Source: Clostridium sp. CS001 (GTDB taxonomy: Bacteria > Bacillota > Clostridia > Clostridiales > Clostridiaceae). Taken from it: a stretch of 64,000 bases of DNA. This document shows positions 19,164 through 28,056 of this stretch, piece by piece. Location of the stretch: contig NZ_JAIZZN010000008.1 of NCBI RefSeq assembly GCF_020443565.1, positions 104,836-168,835 of the forward strand. The letters run 5' to 3'. The stretch's first letter is position 1. The number at the start of each line of letters is the position of its first letter. Under the pieces are notes generated by a model. The model did not search any database and was not told the DNA's origin. It was given only the letters and a program-made list of their open reading frames with translations. Made by a program: the position numbers and the translations under genes.

Positions 19164-20930
19164 TTATCCTATTATAAGGCTACCTACATTAAATACTATG
19201 AAAGAAACTATCCATGCTAGGACTAATTGGTAGGTCAAAGAGAATATTGCCATCTTATTGCCGTATTCTTTTCTCATTGTTGCTATTACAGATACACAAG
19301 GCGTGTATAGCAATACGAAAGTGAGGAAACTATAAGCAGATAAAGGCGTGAAATAATTAGCTAAAATATGTGTTAAATCACCACCATATATGACGCCCAT
19401 AGTACCAACAACTACTTCTTTAGCCATAAGACCAGTTAATAGTGCTATGGAATTTTGCCAAGAAGCAAATCCTAATGGAATAAATAATGGATTTATAAAC
19501 TTTCCAACAGCTGCAAGGAAACTTGAATTTATATCTACCATGCCTGTAGTGTTGAAATTTGATAAAAACCATACTATTACGGAAATTGAGAAAATTATAG
19601 TTCCAGCTTTCTTTAAAAATCCTTTCCCTTTTTCCCAAGTATGTAGTAATAGGGCTCTTGGTTCTGGTAATTTATATTCTGGTAATTCTATAATAAAAGG
19701 TTCTTCATCCTTTTTAAACAAAGTGTTTTTAAATAGTAATCCAATTCCAAAGGCTAAGCCAATACCCATTAGATACAATGAAAATACAGTAAAGGTTTCT
19801 CTTCCAGGGAAAAATACTGATGCAAACAGTGCATAAACTGGAAGTCTAGCATTGCAAGACATAAGCGGAACAAGTAGTGCAGTTAATTTTCTGTCTTTAT
19901 CGCTTTCTAAAGTTCTTGCAGACATAATGCCGGGCACAGAACATCCAAAACCAACAATTAAAGGAATGAAGGCCTTGCCTGATAATCCCATCTTTCTCAT
20001 TACTTTATCCATTATGAAAGCAGCTCTTGCCATATAACCACTATCTTCTAGGAATGAAATACCAAGAAATAATGCTAAGATAACTGGTAGAAATACTACA
20101 ACAGAACCTACACCACCTATGATACCATCTAATAGTAGAGAGGAAAACCACGGGCTATTACTTGCAAGTAAATTACTTAGAAATGGAATAAAAGAATTAT
20201 TAAGTAGATCGTCTAGAAGATCGGCTAAAGGTTGTCCTACCCAATTGAAAGTAAACATAAAAATTAAAAATAAACTTCCAAAGAACAAGGGATAAGCAAG
20301 AAGTCTATTTAGTACAATTTTATCAATTTTTTCTGAAACGGAAACCTTATTATCATTATTTTTATTGGTGCAAGATTTTAATAAAGATTCTATATATGCA
20401 TAAGTTTCTTTTTCATCATTAAATTTTAAACTATTTGAAGTGGTGGTAATGTAATTCTTTTCTAGAATACAATCTTTAACATCAGAAATACCCTTACCTT
20501 TTGATGCTACAATAGGTATTATCTTTACGCCTAATTTTTGTGATAAAAGATCAAAATCAATATCTAAACCTTTTGATATTGCTACATCTAACATATTTAA
20601 TACCAAAATTATTGGTTTGTTAAATTGTTTTAACTGAGTTGTAAGATACAAATTTCTATCAAGACTTGATGCATCAACAATATTTATAATTACATCTACA
20701 TCACCATTTTGTAAAAACTCCTTAGAAACTTTTTCTTCATTTGAATAAGTGTCCATGGCATAAATACCAGGCAAGTCTACAATTTTGATTTGATTATTAC
20801 CTATATAACCTTCTTTTTTCTCTACAGTTACTCCAGCCCAATTACCAACGTATTGATTAGAGCCTGTAAGTGCGTTAAATAAAGTTGTTTTACCAACATT
20901 TGGATTACCTAATAAAGCAGCAGTAATCAT
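19164..20930 (-). CDS. feoB: Ferrous iron transport protein B
   Basis: A 588-residue Fe(II) transporter of the cytoplasmic membrane. The N-terminal G domain has G1 GNPNVGKTT (8-16), switch I GVTVEKKEG, G3 DLPGIY, G4 LNMLD (variant of NKxD) and a G5-like VASKG. The membrane part contains paired gate motifs with conserved Cys-Pro regions (VGFGCSVPGIMSART and TPCVSVIATMRKEYG). It is shorter than the E. coli protein (773), mainly through a short linker, as usual in Gram-positives. AGGAGGC precedes the ATG. It lies between feoA and the Cys-rich protein gene. Confidence 0.96.
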   Translation of the reverse strand: MITAALLGNPNVGKTTLFNALTGSNQYVGNWAGVTVEKKEGYIGNNQIKIVDLPGIYAMDTYSNEEKVSKEFLQNGDVDVIINIVDASSLDRNLYLTTQLKQFNKPIILVLNMLDVAISKGLDIDFDLLSQKLGVKIIPIVASKGKGISDVKDCILEKNYITTTSNSLKFNDEKETYAYIESLLKSCTNKNNDNKVSVSEKIDKIVLNRLLAYPLFFGSLFLIFMFTFNWVGQPLADLLDDLLNNSFIPFLSNLLASNSPWFSSLLLDGIIGGVGSVVVFLPVILALFLGISFLEDSGYMARAAFIMDKVMRKMGLSGKAFIPLIVGFGCSVPGIMSARTLESDKDRKLTALLVPLMSCNARLPVYALFASVFFPGRETFTVFSLYLMGIGLAFGIGLLFKNTLFKKDEEPFIIELPEYKLPEPRALLLHTWEKGKGFLKKAGTIIFSISVIVWFLSNFNTTGMVDINSSFLAAVGKFINPLFIPLGFASWQNSIALLTGLMAKEVVVGTMGVIYGGDLTHILANYFTPLSAYSFLTFVLLYTPCVSVIATMRKEYGNKMAIFSLTYQLVLAWIVSFIVFNVGSLIIG

Positions 20931-21021
20931 TTAAAAGCCTCCTTACCCATTGCAAGTGTGTTTCTTAAAGTAAAACAGTATAACATTGCTTTACTTTTTA
21001 TAGTCTTTTAGGGCATGTTAA

Positions 21022-21246
21022 TTATGCCTTTATTATACTTATATTTTTAGCATCATTTTTTCTAATTGCTAAGTTAAAACCACGTAAGTTTATAATTATA
21101 GGGTCACCTAGGGGAGCAGTAGCTTTTAAAGTTACTTCAGTACCTTCTATGCAACCTAATGCCAATAATCTTTTAGCAAATTTCTCATCGCCATAAATTG
21201 ATTTTATTAATGCTTTATCTCCTGGTTTCATATCATAGATGCTCAT
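21022..21246 (-). CDS. feoA: Ferrous iron transport protein A
   Basis: A 74-residue SH3-like FeoA protein (MSIYDMKPGDKALIKSI ... LRGFNLAIRKNDAKNI), required with FeoB for Fe(II) uptake. The ATG at 21246 is eight bases after AAGGAG; the upstream in-frame GTG touches the ribosome site and is unlikely. A 91-base gap to feoB holds an 8-bp stem (AAAGTAAA with TTTACTTT) that may tune relative expression. Confidence 0.93.
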   Translation of the reverse strand: MSIYDMKPGDKALIKSIYGDEKFAKRLLALGCIEGTEVTLKATAPLGDPIIINLRGFNLAIRKNDAKNISIIKA

Positions 21247-21262
21247 AATAATCACTCCTTAA

Positions 21263-21311
21263 TGAAAACAATTCTCAATAACATATTAACATCTTTAGAA
21301 AGCAGTGTCAA
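21263..21311 (-). promoter_or_regulatory. feoA promoter with probable Fur box
   Basis: On the reverse strand, TTGACA (21306-21311), 17 bases and TAATAT (21283-21288), with TG one base before the -10, form a promoter. Just downstream lies TGAGAATTGTTTTCA (21263-21277), which matches the 7-1-7 Fur consensus TGATAATnATTATCA at 11 of 14 positions. Fur-Fe(II) bound here would cover the start site and repress the operon when iron is sufficient. Confidence 0.72.
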
Positions 21312-21483
21312 TAAAAAATAGTAGTATAATTATTAAATTTTTTAAAATGCTTTTAAATGATAGTGTAACTGTGATAACATATAAGAAGAGCAAAGTTTTA
21401 AATTACAGGGGAAGATTTACGGGTTTGCTTTTTAAAAAAAATTATTAAGAAAATCAGTAAAATTAGTAGAAAAGAGTGATATT

Positions 21484-22161
21484 GTGATTACAAAATTTAG
21501 TAGTGTCAGTGTGGGAGAAATTTCAATGGAAAACTCACTGGACATAGACGGAAATACGAAGCTCTTTAAAGATGCATTGTTTTTTGATTTAGAACATTAC
21601 ATTTATAAAAAGCCTATATGCATTGGAGTTTTTGGGTGTTGTTACTATGATGAAATTTCAAATGAGTTAAAGGTTACTCAATATATGGCAGAAAATAAAA
21701 AAGATGCTATAGAAATATTATGTTTATCCAAAGATTATTTTGAAGAAATGAAAATGAAGTATGGCAAAAAATATATCGTTACATTTTCAGGAAACAACGA
21801 CTTTACAGTTATAAACTATTTATTAAAAGAACATGAAATAAATTTTATACTAGAAGGGTATTTTAAGGAAATAGATCTACAAAAATGTTACGAAAAAGCT
21901 GAAGGGGCTTGCATAGGTCTCAAGGCGCTAGAAAAGAAATTTGATATTAATCGCGAAAGTGAATTAATGAGTGGATCAAATTTAGCTAAGACTTTTGGCA
22001 AAATAGTAAAAGACGATGATTATATAAATAGAATGCCACAGGAGAAAAAGGATAAAATACTTTTATATAATCAGCAGGATGTTGTAAGTTTGTTTTATAT
22101 TTATGTGGATTGGTATAATAAGATACAATTAAAGACAGAAGAAATCATAGCACAGCAATAG
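21484..22161 (+). CDS. Second RNase H-like protein (YprB type, diverged)
   Basis: A 225-residue protein with the same motif order as the gene at 18168: FFDLEHY (D35, E37), FSGNNDFTVINYLL (central Asp) and YNQQDVVSLFYIY (last Asp). These are the metal ligands expected for the RNase_H_2 fold. The start is GTG after AGAGTGAT, with an alternative ATG at 21526. Its terminator overlaps the stop codon. The substrate is unknown. Confidence 0.65.
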   Translation: MITKFSSVSVGEISMENSLDIDGNTKLFKDALFFDLEHYIYKKPICIGVFGCCYYDEISNELKVTQYMAENKKDAIEILCLSKDYFEEMKMKYGKKYIVTFSGNNDFTVINYLLKEHEINFILEGYFKEIDLQKCYEKAEGACIGLKALEKKFDINRESELMSGSNLAKTFGKIVKDDDYINRMPQEKKDKILLYNQQDVVSLFYIYVDWYNKIQLKTEEIIAQQ

Positions 22162-22173
22162 CTGTGTTTTTTT
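22151..22173 (+). terminator. Terminator overlapping the stop codon
   Basis: CACAGC (22151-22156) and GCTGTG (22161-22166) form a 6-bp stem with a 4-base loop that contains most of the TAG stop, followed by seven T. Confidence 0.75.
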
Positions 22174-22751
22174 GCGTAAATTTCATAAGTGGATGAAAAT
22201 GAAATAGCTAATGTATAGAAACAAATGTTGTGTTATTACATTTTAATGTATTAAATTTCAAATTATAAAATTCGTTGTCGAATATTGCCGAGAAAGAATA
22301 TATTAAAACTAAATTTTATATCATTTTAGATTTGTTTATAAATAACGAACATAGGAGTAATAAAATATGTTTACTATAAGGCAATGCAATGGATTTAAAA
22401 CCATTGTAGGCAAGATAGATTTATGTTGAAATTATAATAAATATGTTTAATTATAAATATTATTAAATTTAAAAAGTGATAAACAAGTATTTTACTTAGA
22501 GAAAAATCGCTTATTTATTCCATGAAAATACAATTTTATTTAAAATTAAATTGAAATTTTTCTAAAAGTGGAATATACTGAGTTTATATTAAATAATACA
22601 TTAATGGTTGAATTGCGAAGTGAATTTATCACTACATTCTTAGTTAATTGAAATTTAAAAAAGATATAAAAGATGATGATTATTATACACAAATATTTAA
22701 AATAAATCGAATGAAAAAAACATGAAGAATACTAATAGAGGAGCGCAGCTG
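22174..22751. other. Long AT-rich region upstream of the pilus operon
   Basis: Nearly 580 bases without a gene. It holds a short hairpin CAATGG / CCATTG (22387-22392, 22401-22406) and another stem AAGTGAT / ATCGCTT with an inner AAGTA / TACTT (22473-22512). I looked for c-di-GMP-I and c-di-GMP-II riboswitch cores and did not see them. It probably contains the pilus operon promoter and a long leader, but I cannot place the promoter with confidence. Confidence 0.4.
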
Positions 22752-24440
22752 ATGAAGAGTATATCAAAAAAGAGATTGGGAGATTTATTAGTAGATTCTA
22801 GAAAGATATCACCAGAACAACTTAAAAAAGTGCTCATAAAGCAGCAAGGCTCTGGAAAAAGGCTAGGAGAAATCCTTATTGAAGATGGTATTTTGAGTGA
22901 AGAAGATATCCTAGGCGTTTTAGAGCAACAATTATGCATAAATAGAGTATATCTAGATATGGAACATATTGATCAAAAAATTACTCAAGTAATTCCAGAA
23001 AGTATTTCAAAAAAGTATAACTTAGTTGCTTTTGGTATGGAGGATAATAAGCTAAAGGTTGCAATGTCTGACCCATTAAATATATTTGCAATTGATGATG
23101 TAAAGATATCTTCAGGCTTTGATGTTCAAATATACATTGCATCAACGAAGGATATTAAAAAGGCAATTGATATATATTATGCCAGTCAAAATGCTAAAAA
23201 AGCTGCTGCTGATTTATCAAAATCTCAAGGCACAAATGAAGCTAAGGAAGAAGATAAAGCTCAATTAGATGATATAAAAAGTGCTCCAGCAGTTAGGCTT
23301 GTTGATTCTATCATTAGTGATGCAATAAAGCTAAAAGCTAGTGATATTCATATAGAACCTTTTGAAAGTCATATAAAAATAAGGTATAGAATAGATGGTA
23401 GTTTAAAAGAGATATCAAAATACAGCAAAGATATCTATAATGCATTTATAACTCGTATCAAAATACTTGCACAGTTAAATATTGCAGAGAAGCGAATTCC
23501 ACAAGACGGTAGAATTTTGACAGTCATAGATAATAGAAAGGTAGACCTACGGGTATCCACTTTGCCGACCATTAACGGTGAAAAGATTGTTATTCGGGTA
23601 CTGGATAGGGAAAACTTTTTAGTTGGGAAAGAAAAACTAGGAATGAATGAAGATGACTTAGAAAAAGTAGAAAGAATACTTAAAAATCCTTATGGAATAA
23701 TTTTAGTTACAGGACCTACAGGTAGTGGAAAATCAACTACGTTATATACATTATTAAATGAGCTTAATGATAATACTAAGAACATTATAACTGTAGAGGA
23801 TCCTGTAGAGTATGTAGTTGATGGAATAAACCAAGTAAATGTAAATGCAAAAGCAGGATTAACCTTTGCATCGGGCCTTAGATCAATTTTAAGACAAGAT
23901 CCTGATGTTGTTATGATAGGTGAGATAAGGGACAATGAAACTGCAGAAATTGCTACTAGAGCATCTATAACAGGGCATATAGTACTAAGTACAATACATA
24001 CAAACGATGCACCTTCAGCTATTATAAGACTTATAGATATGGATATACAACCCTACTTAGCAGCTAGTGCCATAGCAGGAATTATATCACAAAGACTTGT
24101 GAAAAGAATATGCCCAATGTGTAGTGAGATTTACACCTCAACTGATTTCGAAAAAGAAATTTTAGGAATTGATTCCAAAGAAGAATTATTGCTTCATAAA
24201 GGTAAAGGCTGCGGACACTGCAACAATACCGGGTACTCAGGAAGAACAGGTGTATATGAAGTAATGGAAGTAACTCGTAAACATAGAGAATATATTATGC
24301 GTAACGCTAGTGTAGATGAAATAAGAGATATAAGCATAGGAAATGGAATGAAAACGCTAAAAATATCCTGTACTGATTTAGTGCTAAAGGGGATTACAAC
24401 CATAGAAGAATTGGTTAAGATAGCATTTTTGAAGGAATAA
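22752..24440 (+). CDS. pilB: Type IV pilus assembly ATPase
   Basis: A 562-residue GspE/PilB secretion ATPase that powers pilus extension. An MshE-like N-terminal domain (about 1-160) is followed by the ATPase: Walker A GPTGSGKST (about 320-328), Asp box, Walker B VVMIGEIRDNETAE, His box GHIVLSTIHTNDA and the tetracysteine zinc site CPMC ... CGHC. The N-terminal MshE fold binds c-di-GMP in some PilB proteins. The ATG at 22752 is seven bases after GAGGAG; the earlier in-frame ATG at 22722 precedes that ribosome site. It is the first gene of the pil operon. Confidence 0.95.
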   Translation: MKSISKKRLGDLLVDSRKISPEQLKKVLIKQQGSGKRLGEILIEDGILSEEDILGVLEQQLCINRVYLDMEHIDQKITQVIPESISKKYNLVAFGMEDNKLKVAMSDPLNIFAIDDVKISSGFDVQIYIASTKDIKKAIDIYYASQNAKKAAADLSKSQGTNEAKEEDKAQLDDIKSAPAVRLVDSIISDAIKLKASDIHIEPFESHIKIRYRIDGSLKEISKYSKDIYNAFITRIKILAQLNIAEKRIPQDGRILTVIDNRKVDLRVSTLPTINGEKIVIRVLDRENFLVGKEKLGMNEDDLEKVERILKNPYGIILVTGPTGSGKSTTLYTLLNELNDNTKNIITVEDPVEYVVDGINQVNVNAKAGLTFASGLRSILRQDPDVVMIGEIRDNETAEIATRASITGHIVLSTIHTNDAPSAIIRLIDMDIQPYLAASAIAGIISQRLVKRICPMCSEIYTSTDFEKEILGIDSKEELLLHKGKGCGHCNNTGYSGRTGVYEVMEVTRKHREYIMRNASVDEIRDISIGNGMKTLKISCTDLVLKGITTIEELVKIAFLKE

Positions 24441-24453
24441 TGGGGGTGAGTAC

Positions 24454-25662
24454 TTGATTACATTTAAGTATAAAGTTATGAATCATAAGGGTGAAAAAAT
24501 AGAAGGAACTTTTAAAGCTAATAGTAAAAATGAAGTATTAGCTATGATAGAGGATAATAATTACTATGCTATAGAAATTAAAGAAGTATTAGAGCGTGAA
24601 CAGCAGGATTTATTTGAATCTTTTGCAAAAGTTAAAACAAAGGACTTATACATTTTTTGTAGACAGTTTCACACTATGATAAATGCAGGGGCTAATATTT
24701 CTAATGCACTAGATGTATTAAGAAAACAAACTACAAATAAGAAATTAAAGAAATGCTTAAGCGAAGCGCATGATGATGTTCAAAAGGGTATATCTCTTTC
24801 AGAGGCACTTGGAAAGCATAATGATGTGTTTCCAGATTTACTGATAAATATGATTAATACTGGGGAAGTCAGTGGTAACCTAGATGTAATAATGAGTAGA
24901 ATGGCTTCACATTACGAAAAAGAAAACAAAATAAATAACCAACTTAAGAGTGCTATGGTTTATCCTGCAGTACTAGCAACATTATCGGTGGTAGTAGTTA
25001 TCTTTCTTTTAACTTTTATAATGCCTACTTTTGCAGGAATGTTTGAAGGCTCAGGAGTAGAGTTACCAGGTCCAACAAAAATAGTTATGGGCCTTAGTAA
25101 ATTTATACAAACTAAATGGTATATTCTAATTGTAGTTATAGGTGGGGGAGTTTATGGTATGAAGACTTATGCTAAAACTCCAGTTGGTAGACTATCACTA
25201 GATGGATTGAAATTAAGATTACCCATAATTAAAGATACTACAGAAAAAGTAATAGTATCTAGGTTCACTAGAACTTTAGCTACAGTACTTGCTAGCGGGT
25301 TAGCTTTAGTACAAGCCCTGGATGTAGTACAGAAAGTAGTTGGAAATAAAGTAGCAGAGAAAAGTTTAGAAATAATTAAAGAAAAAGTTCTAAAAGGTGT
25401 TTCCTTAGGTGAGGCATTAGGGGATGAAAAGATATTTCCAATGATGTTACATTCTATGATAAAGATTGGTGAAGAATCAGGTTCATTAGATGATATCTTA
25501 GATAAGACAGCAAACTTTTATGATGAGGAACTAGAGGCAGGACTTAAGAGAATGACTACAATGATAGAGCCACTTATGATAATAATTATGGGTGTTGTAA
25601 TTGGATTTATAGTTGTTGCAATGATGTTGCCTATATTTGATATGAGTAGTACGGTCCAGTAA
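24454..25662 (+). CDS. pilC: Type IV pilus inner-membrane platform protein
   Basis: A 402-residue GspF/PilC protein with two T2SSF repeats (about 65-190 and 270-395), each with cytoplasmic helices followed by membrane spans (about 170-195, 220-240, 370-395). It anchors the assembly ATPase and the pilin at the membrane. TTG at 24454 is used after GGGGGTGAG; an ATG at 24478 would shorten the conserved N-terminal strand (FKYKVMNHKG). It follows pilB after 13 bases. Confidence 0.94.
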   Translation: MITFKYKVMNHKGEKIEGTFKANSKNEVLAMIEDNNYYAIEIKEVLEREQQDLFESFAKVKTKDLYIFCRQFHTMINAGANISNALDVLRKQTTNKKLKKCLSEAHDDVQKGISLSEALGKHNDVFPDLLINMINTGEVSGNLDVIMSRMASHYEKENKINNQLKSAMVYPAVLATLSVVVVIFLLTFIMPTFAGMFEGSGVELPGPTKIVMGLSKFIQTKWYILIVVIGGGVYGMKTYAKTPVGRLSLDGLKLRLPIIKDTTEKVIVSRFTRTLATVLASGLALVQALDVVQKVVGNKVAEKSLEIIKEKVLKGVSLGEALGDEKIFPMMLHSMIKIGEESGSLDDILDKTANFYDEELEAGLKRMTTMIEPLMIIIMGVVIGFIVVAMMLPIFDMSSTVQ

Positions 25663-25779
25663 TTGTTTGATAAATATGATAAAACTATAAAATGTACATA
25701 GAAATATTATTAATATGAAAATTTTGTAGTTAAATCATTATTATATATTTAAATATCAATTTATAAGGGGGAATTATTA

Positions 25780-26166
25780 ATGAAAATGGATTTAATTAAG
25801 AAAAAGAAGAAGGGGTTTACGTTAATTGAGCTTATTGTTGTTATTGCGATAATCGGTATTTTGGCAGCAATTGCTATTCCAAAATTTAGTGGTATCCAAG
25901 AAAGTTCTAGGGTAAAGGCTGATGCTGCTACTGCAAAAGAAATAATCATGTCTTTGAGGATGTATGAATCACAGAATGACGCGGCTCCAGGTACAGCAAC
26001 AATAGCAAATATTTCTACTTTAATGGCTGTTCCTGCTACTGCGCAATCAGGTGGAAGCTTTGTACTTGTTAACGCAAATCCTGCTGATTTGCAAATAACA
26101 TGGGGTCCTACAACTAACTCTAATTACTCCTTGACTGAAGCCGGAGTTTTGGATAGCACCAAGTAA
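25780..26166 (+). CDS. pilA: Major type IV pilin
   Basis: A 128-residue class III prepilin: short basic leader (MKMDLIKKKKKG), cleavage before FTLIELIVVIAIIGILAA, Glu5 retained, and an alpha-helical spine ending IPKFSGIQESSRVKAD. The globular head is small (about 75 residues) and has no cysteine, so no disulfide loop. AAGGGGGAA precedes the ATG. It lies between pilC and pilM and is followed by a strongly structured RNA region, which would fit high expression of this gene relative to downstream ones. Confidence 0.93.
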   Translation: MKMDLIKKKKKGFTLIELIVVIAIIGILAAIAIPKFSGIQESSRVKADAATAKEIIMSLRMYESQNDAAPGTATIANISTLMAVPATAQSGGSFVLVNANPADLQITWGPTTNSNYSLTEAGVLDSTK

Positions 26167-26175
26167 CAAAAATAA

Positions 26176-26318
26176 CTTCTAGTTCTTGTTACTACCTAAG
26201 GTTAAGTAGCAATAACTAGAAGACAATATTAAGCGGCACATAAAGTGCCGTATTAAGGACTTCAGAAGGGATTTTATACCCTTATTTAAATTTTCCTTCT
26301 GAAATGTCGTTTAATATT
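26176..26318 (+). ncRNA. Structured RNA between the major pilin and pilM
   Basis: A long hairpin starts ten bases after the pilin stop: CTTCTAGTT (26176-26184) with AACTAGAAG (26214-26222), continued by TTGTTAC with GTAGCAA. A three-way junction follows: outer stem AATATTAAGC (26225-26234) with GTTTAATATT (26309-26318); arm 2 GGCAC / GTGCC (26235-26249); arm 3 TTCAGAAGG / CCTTCTGAA (26261-26303) with GAC / GTC at its base. No T-run follows, so it is not a plain terminator. It may set mRNA processing or stability. Next to it, the pilM ribosome site (GGTG) can pair with CACC before the ATG. Confidence 0.55.
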
Positions 26319-26352
26319 TCAACTAAATAAACTAAAAAAGAGGTGACTCACC

Positions 26353-27474
26353 ATGTTCAACTCAAAAGTATTATCCCTAGATATAGGTTCAAAAAACACA
26401 AAAATAGTTCTAGGAAGTCAAGGTAAAAAAAATATTACAATAGAAAAAGCCATCACCATGATTACTCCAGTAGGATGTTATAATGATGGGAATATTTTAG
26501 ATATAACTAAATTTAAAAGTGAAATTTTAGATGTATTGCAAGCAGAAGATATAAAATGTAGGAATATTATTATAACGTCAAAAGGCACAGCTGTTATAAC
26601 TAGAGATATTGATATACCAGTAGCTAAAAAAGAAGATATGGACGCTATAATTAAATTTCAGATGGAAAGATACCTGCCAATTATGTTTGATGATTATATA
26701 ATGCAATATAAAGTATTAGAAGAGTTTGAAGAGGAAAACGTAAAACAAGCTAAGGTTACAGTAGTTATGTACCCTAAAGTCATGGCAGAGGGATATTATA
26801 ATTTAGTGAAAGAATTAAAGGGACAAGCAGTAGCATTAGACATAAGTTCAAATAGCATTAATAAATTATTTGTTAAAGATATAAAAGTTAACGATGAAAG
26901 TTACAGTTTAGAAGAAACTGTTGCAGTTATAGATTTTGGACATGATTTTATAAACGTAAATATTATTTCTGGTGGAAATGTTCAGTTTACTAGAATTATT
27001 AATTATGGAGGCTCGCATATAGATATTGAAATTTCTAGACAATTATCTATTTCAGAAGAAGAGGCGGAAAGTAAAAAGCTTGAGCATTGTAATTTAGATG
27101 TAGATTCTACAGGTGATTTACAAAGTTCACTTATAAATGATATAGCAAAAGAACATGTGAGAAACTGGATTCAAGAAATAGAAAGAATGCTTAACTATTA
27201 TAAAAACAAAGATAAAGATAAAGGAAATAAGATAGATAAAATTTATATCTATGGAGGAAGTTCAAATATAAAAGGTATAGAATCATTTATAAAAGATGCA
27301 TTGAATTTGCCTGTCACAAGAATACAGAGTTTAAGCAATGTAAACAGCTCTAAACTAAGTACATCAAAGACAGAACTATCTAAGATAGATATATCCAAAT
27401 TAGGTGGTTCTAAGCTAGATGAGGAATTAAGCAAATATCTAAATGCTGTAGGAGCAATAATAAGACTGAGGTAG
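26353..27474 (+). CDS. pilM: Type IV pilus assembly protein PilM
   Basis: A 373-residue actin-like protein (FtsA/PilM superfamily). ATP-binding motifs: LSLDIGSKNTKIV at the N-terminus, AVIDFGHDFINVNII centrally and IYIYGGSSNIKGIESFI near the end. PilM binds the cytoplasmic tail of PilN and links the membrane complex to the ATPase. Residues about 325-350 form a Ser/Lys-rich insert (SNVNSSKLSTSKTELSKI). pilN follows without a gap. Confidence 0.92.
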   Translation: MFNSKVLSLDIGSKNTKIVLGSQGKKNITIEKAITMITPVGCYNDGNILDITKFKSEILDVLQAEDIKCRNIIITSKGTAVITRDIDIPVAKKEDMDAIIKFQMERYLPIMFDDYIMQYKVLEEFEEENVKQAKVTVVMYPKVMAEGYYNLVKELKGQAVALDISSNSINKLFVKDIKVNDESYSLEETVAVIDFGHDFINVNIISGGNVQFTRIINYGGSHIDIEISRQLSISEEEAESKKLEHCNLDVDSTGDLQSSLINDIAKEHVRNWIQEIERMLNYYKNKDKDKGNKIDKIYIYGGSSNIKGIESFIKDALNLPVTRIQSLSNVNSSKLSTSKTELSKIDISKLGGSKLDEELSKYLNAVGAIIRLR

Positions 27475-27483
27475 GTGAAATGT

Positions 27484-28056
27484 ATGAAAGATTTTAACTT
27501 TTTTGACTTTTATGAAGAAGCTGGTAAAAGTAAGAGAATATCTTTACTCTACGGTGTACTTGTAGTAGCTGTTGCAAGTATGGTTGTGATATCTGTTTTT
27601 GGACTTAATTATATAAAGATAAATAAGCTTAACAAAGAGATAGTTGCAATGGAGCAAGTGATTAATTCCAGTGAGAATAAAATTAAACTTAAAGAGATTG
27701 AAGAGGAAGATATGAAGATATCTATTATGAAAAACTACTATACAAAAGTTGAACCTATAGATATTAAAATAGCAGAACAAGATGTTCTAAGTAGTAAGTT
27801 AATAGGTAATGTATCATCCTGTATACCAAATGATATATATTTTAAATCCATTTCAATGGACCCAAATTCAATTCAAATATTAGGAGATGGAATAAATAGA
27901 ATTGCAATAGCCGACCTTGAACATAAGCTTAAAGCTTTAGATGCAGTTGAAAGTGTTCATATTGCAAGTATTAGCAAAGTCTCAGAAGAGAAACAAACAT
28001 ATGGGTTTTCTTTAAAATGTATGTTAAAGGATGTTGTGAATAATGAAGGTAACTAA
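27484..28056 (+). CDS. pilN: Type IV pilus assembly protein PilN
   Basis: A 190-residue bitopic membrane protein: short cytoplasmic N-terminus (MKDFNFFDFYEEAGK), one span (about 22-44), a coiled-coil stretch and a ferredoxin-like periplasm-equivalent domain. The DFNFFDFY segment is the likely PilM-binding tail. ATG 27484 is chosen because GAGGTAGGTG lies just before it; the GTG at 27475 is part of that ribosome site. pilO overlaps its end by 14 bases. Confidence 0.85.
   Translation: MKDFNFFDFYEEAGKSKRISLLYGVLVVAVASMVVISVFGLNYIKINKLNKEIVAMEQVINSSENKIKLKEIEEEDMKISIMKNYYTKVEPIDIKIAEQDVLSSKLIGNVSSCIPNDIYFKSISMDPNSIQILGDGINRIAIADLEHKLKALDAVESVHIASISKVSEEKQTYGFSLKCMLKDVVNNEGN

Noticed and set aside
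19390..19836. 148-codon forward frame inside feoB
   Set aside because: Antisense shadow of a conserved gene, with no ribosome site or recognisable motif.
22174..22751. c-di-GMP riboswitch upstream of pilB
   Set aside because: Neither the c-di-GMP-I nor the c-di-GMP-II core was found; only short generic hairpins are visible.
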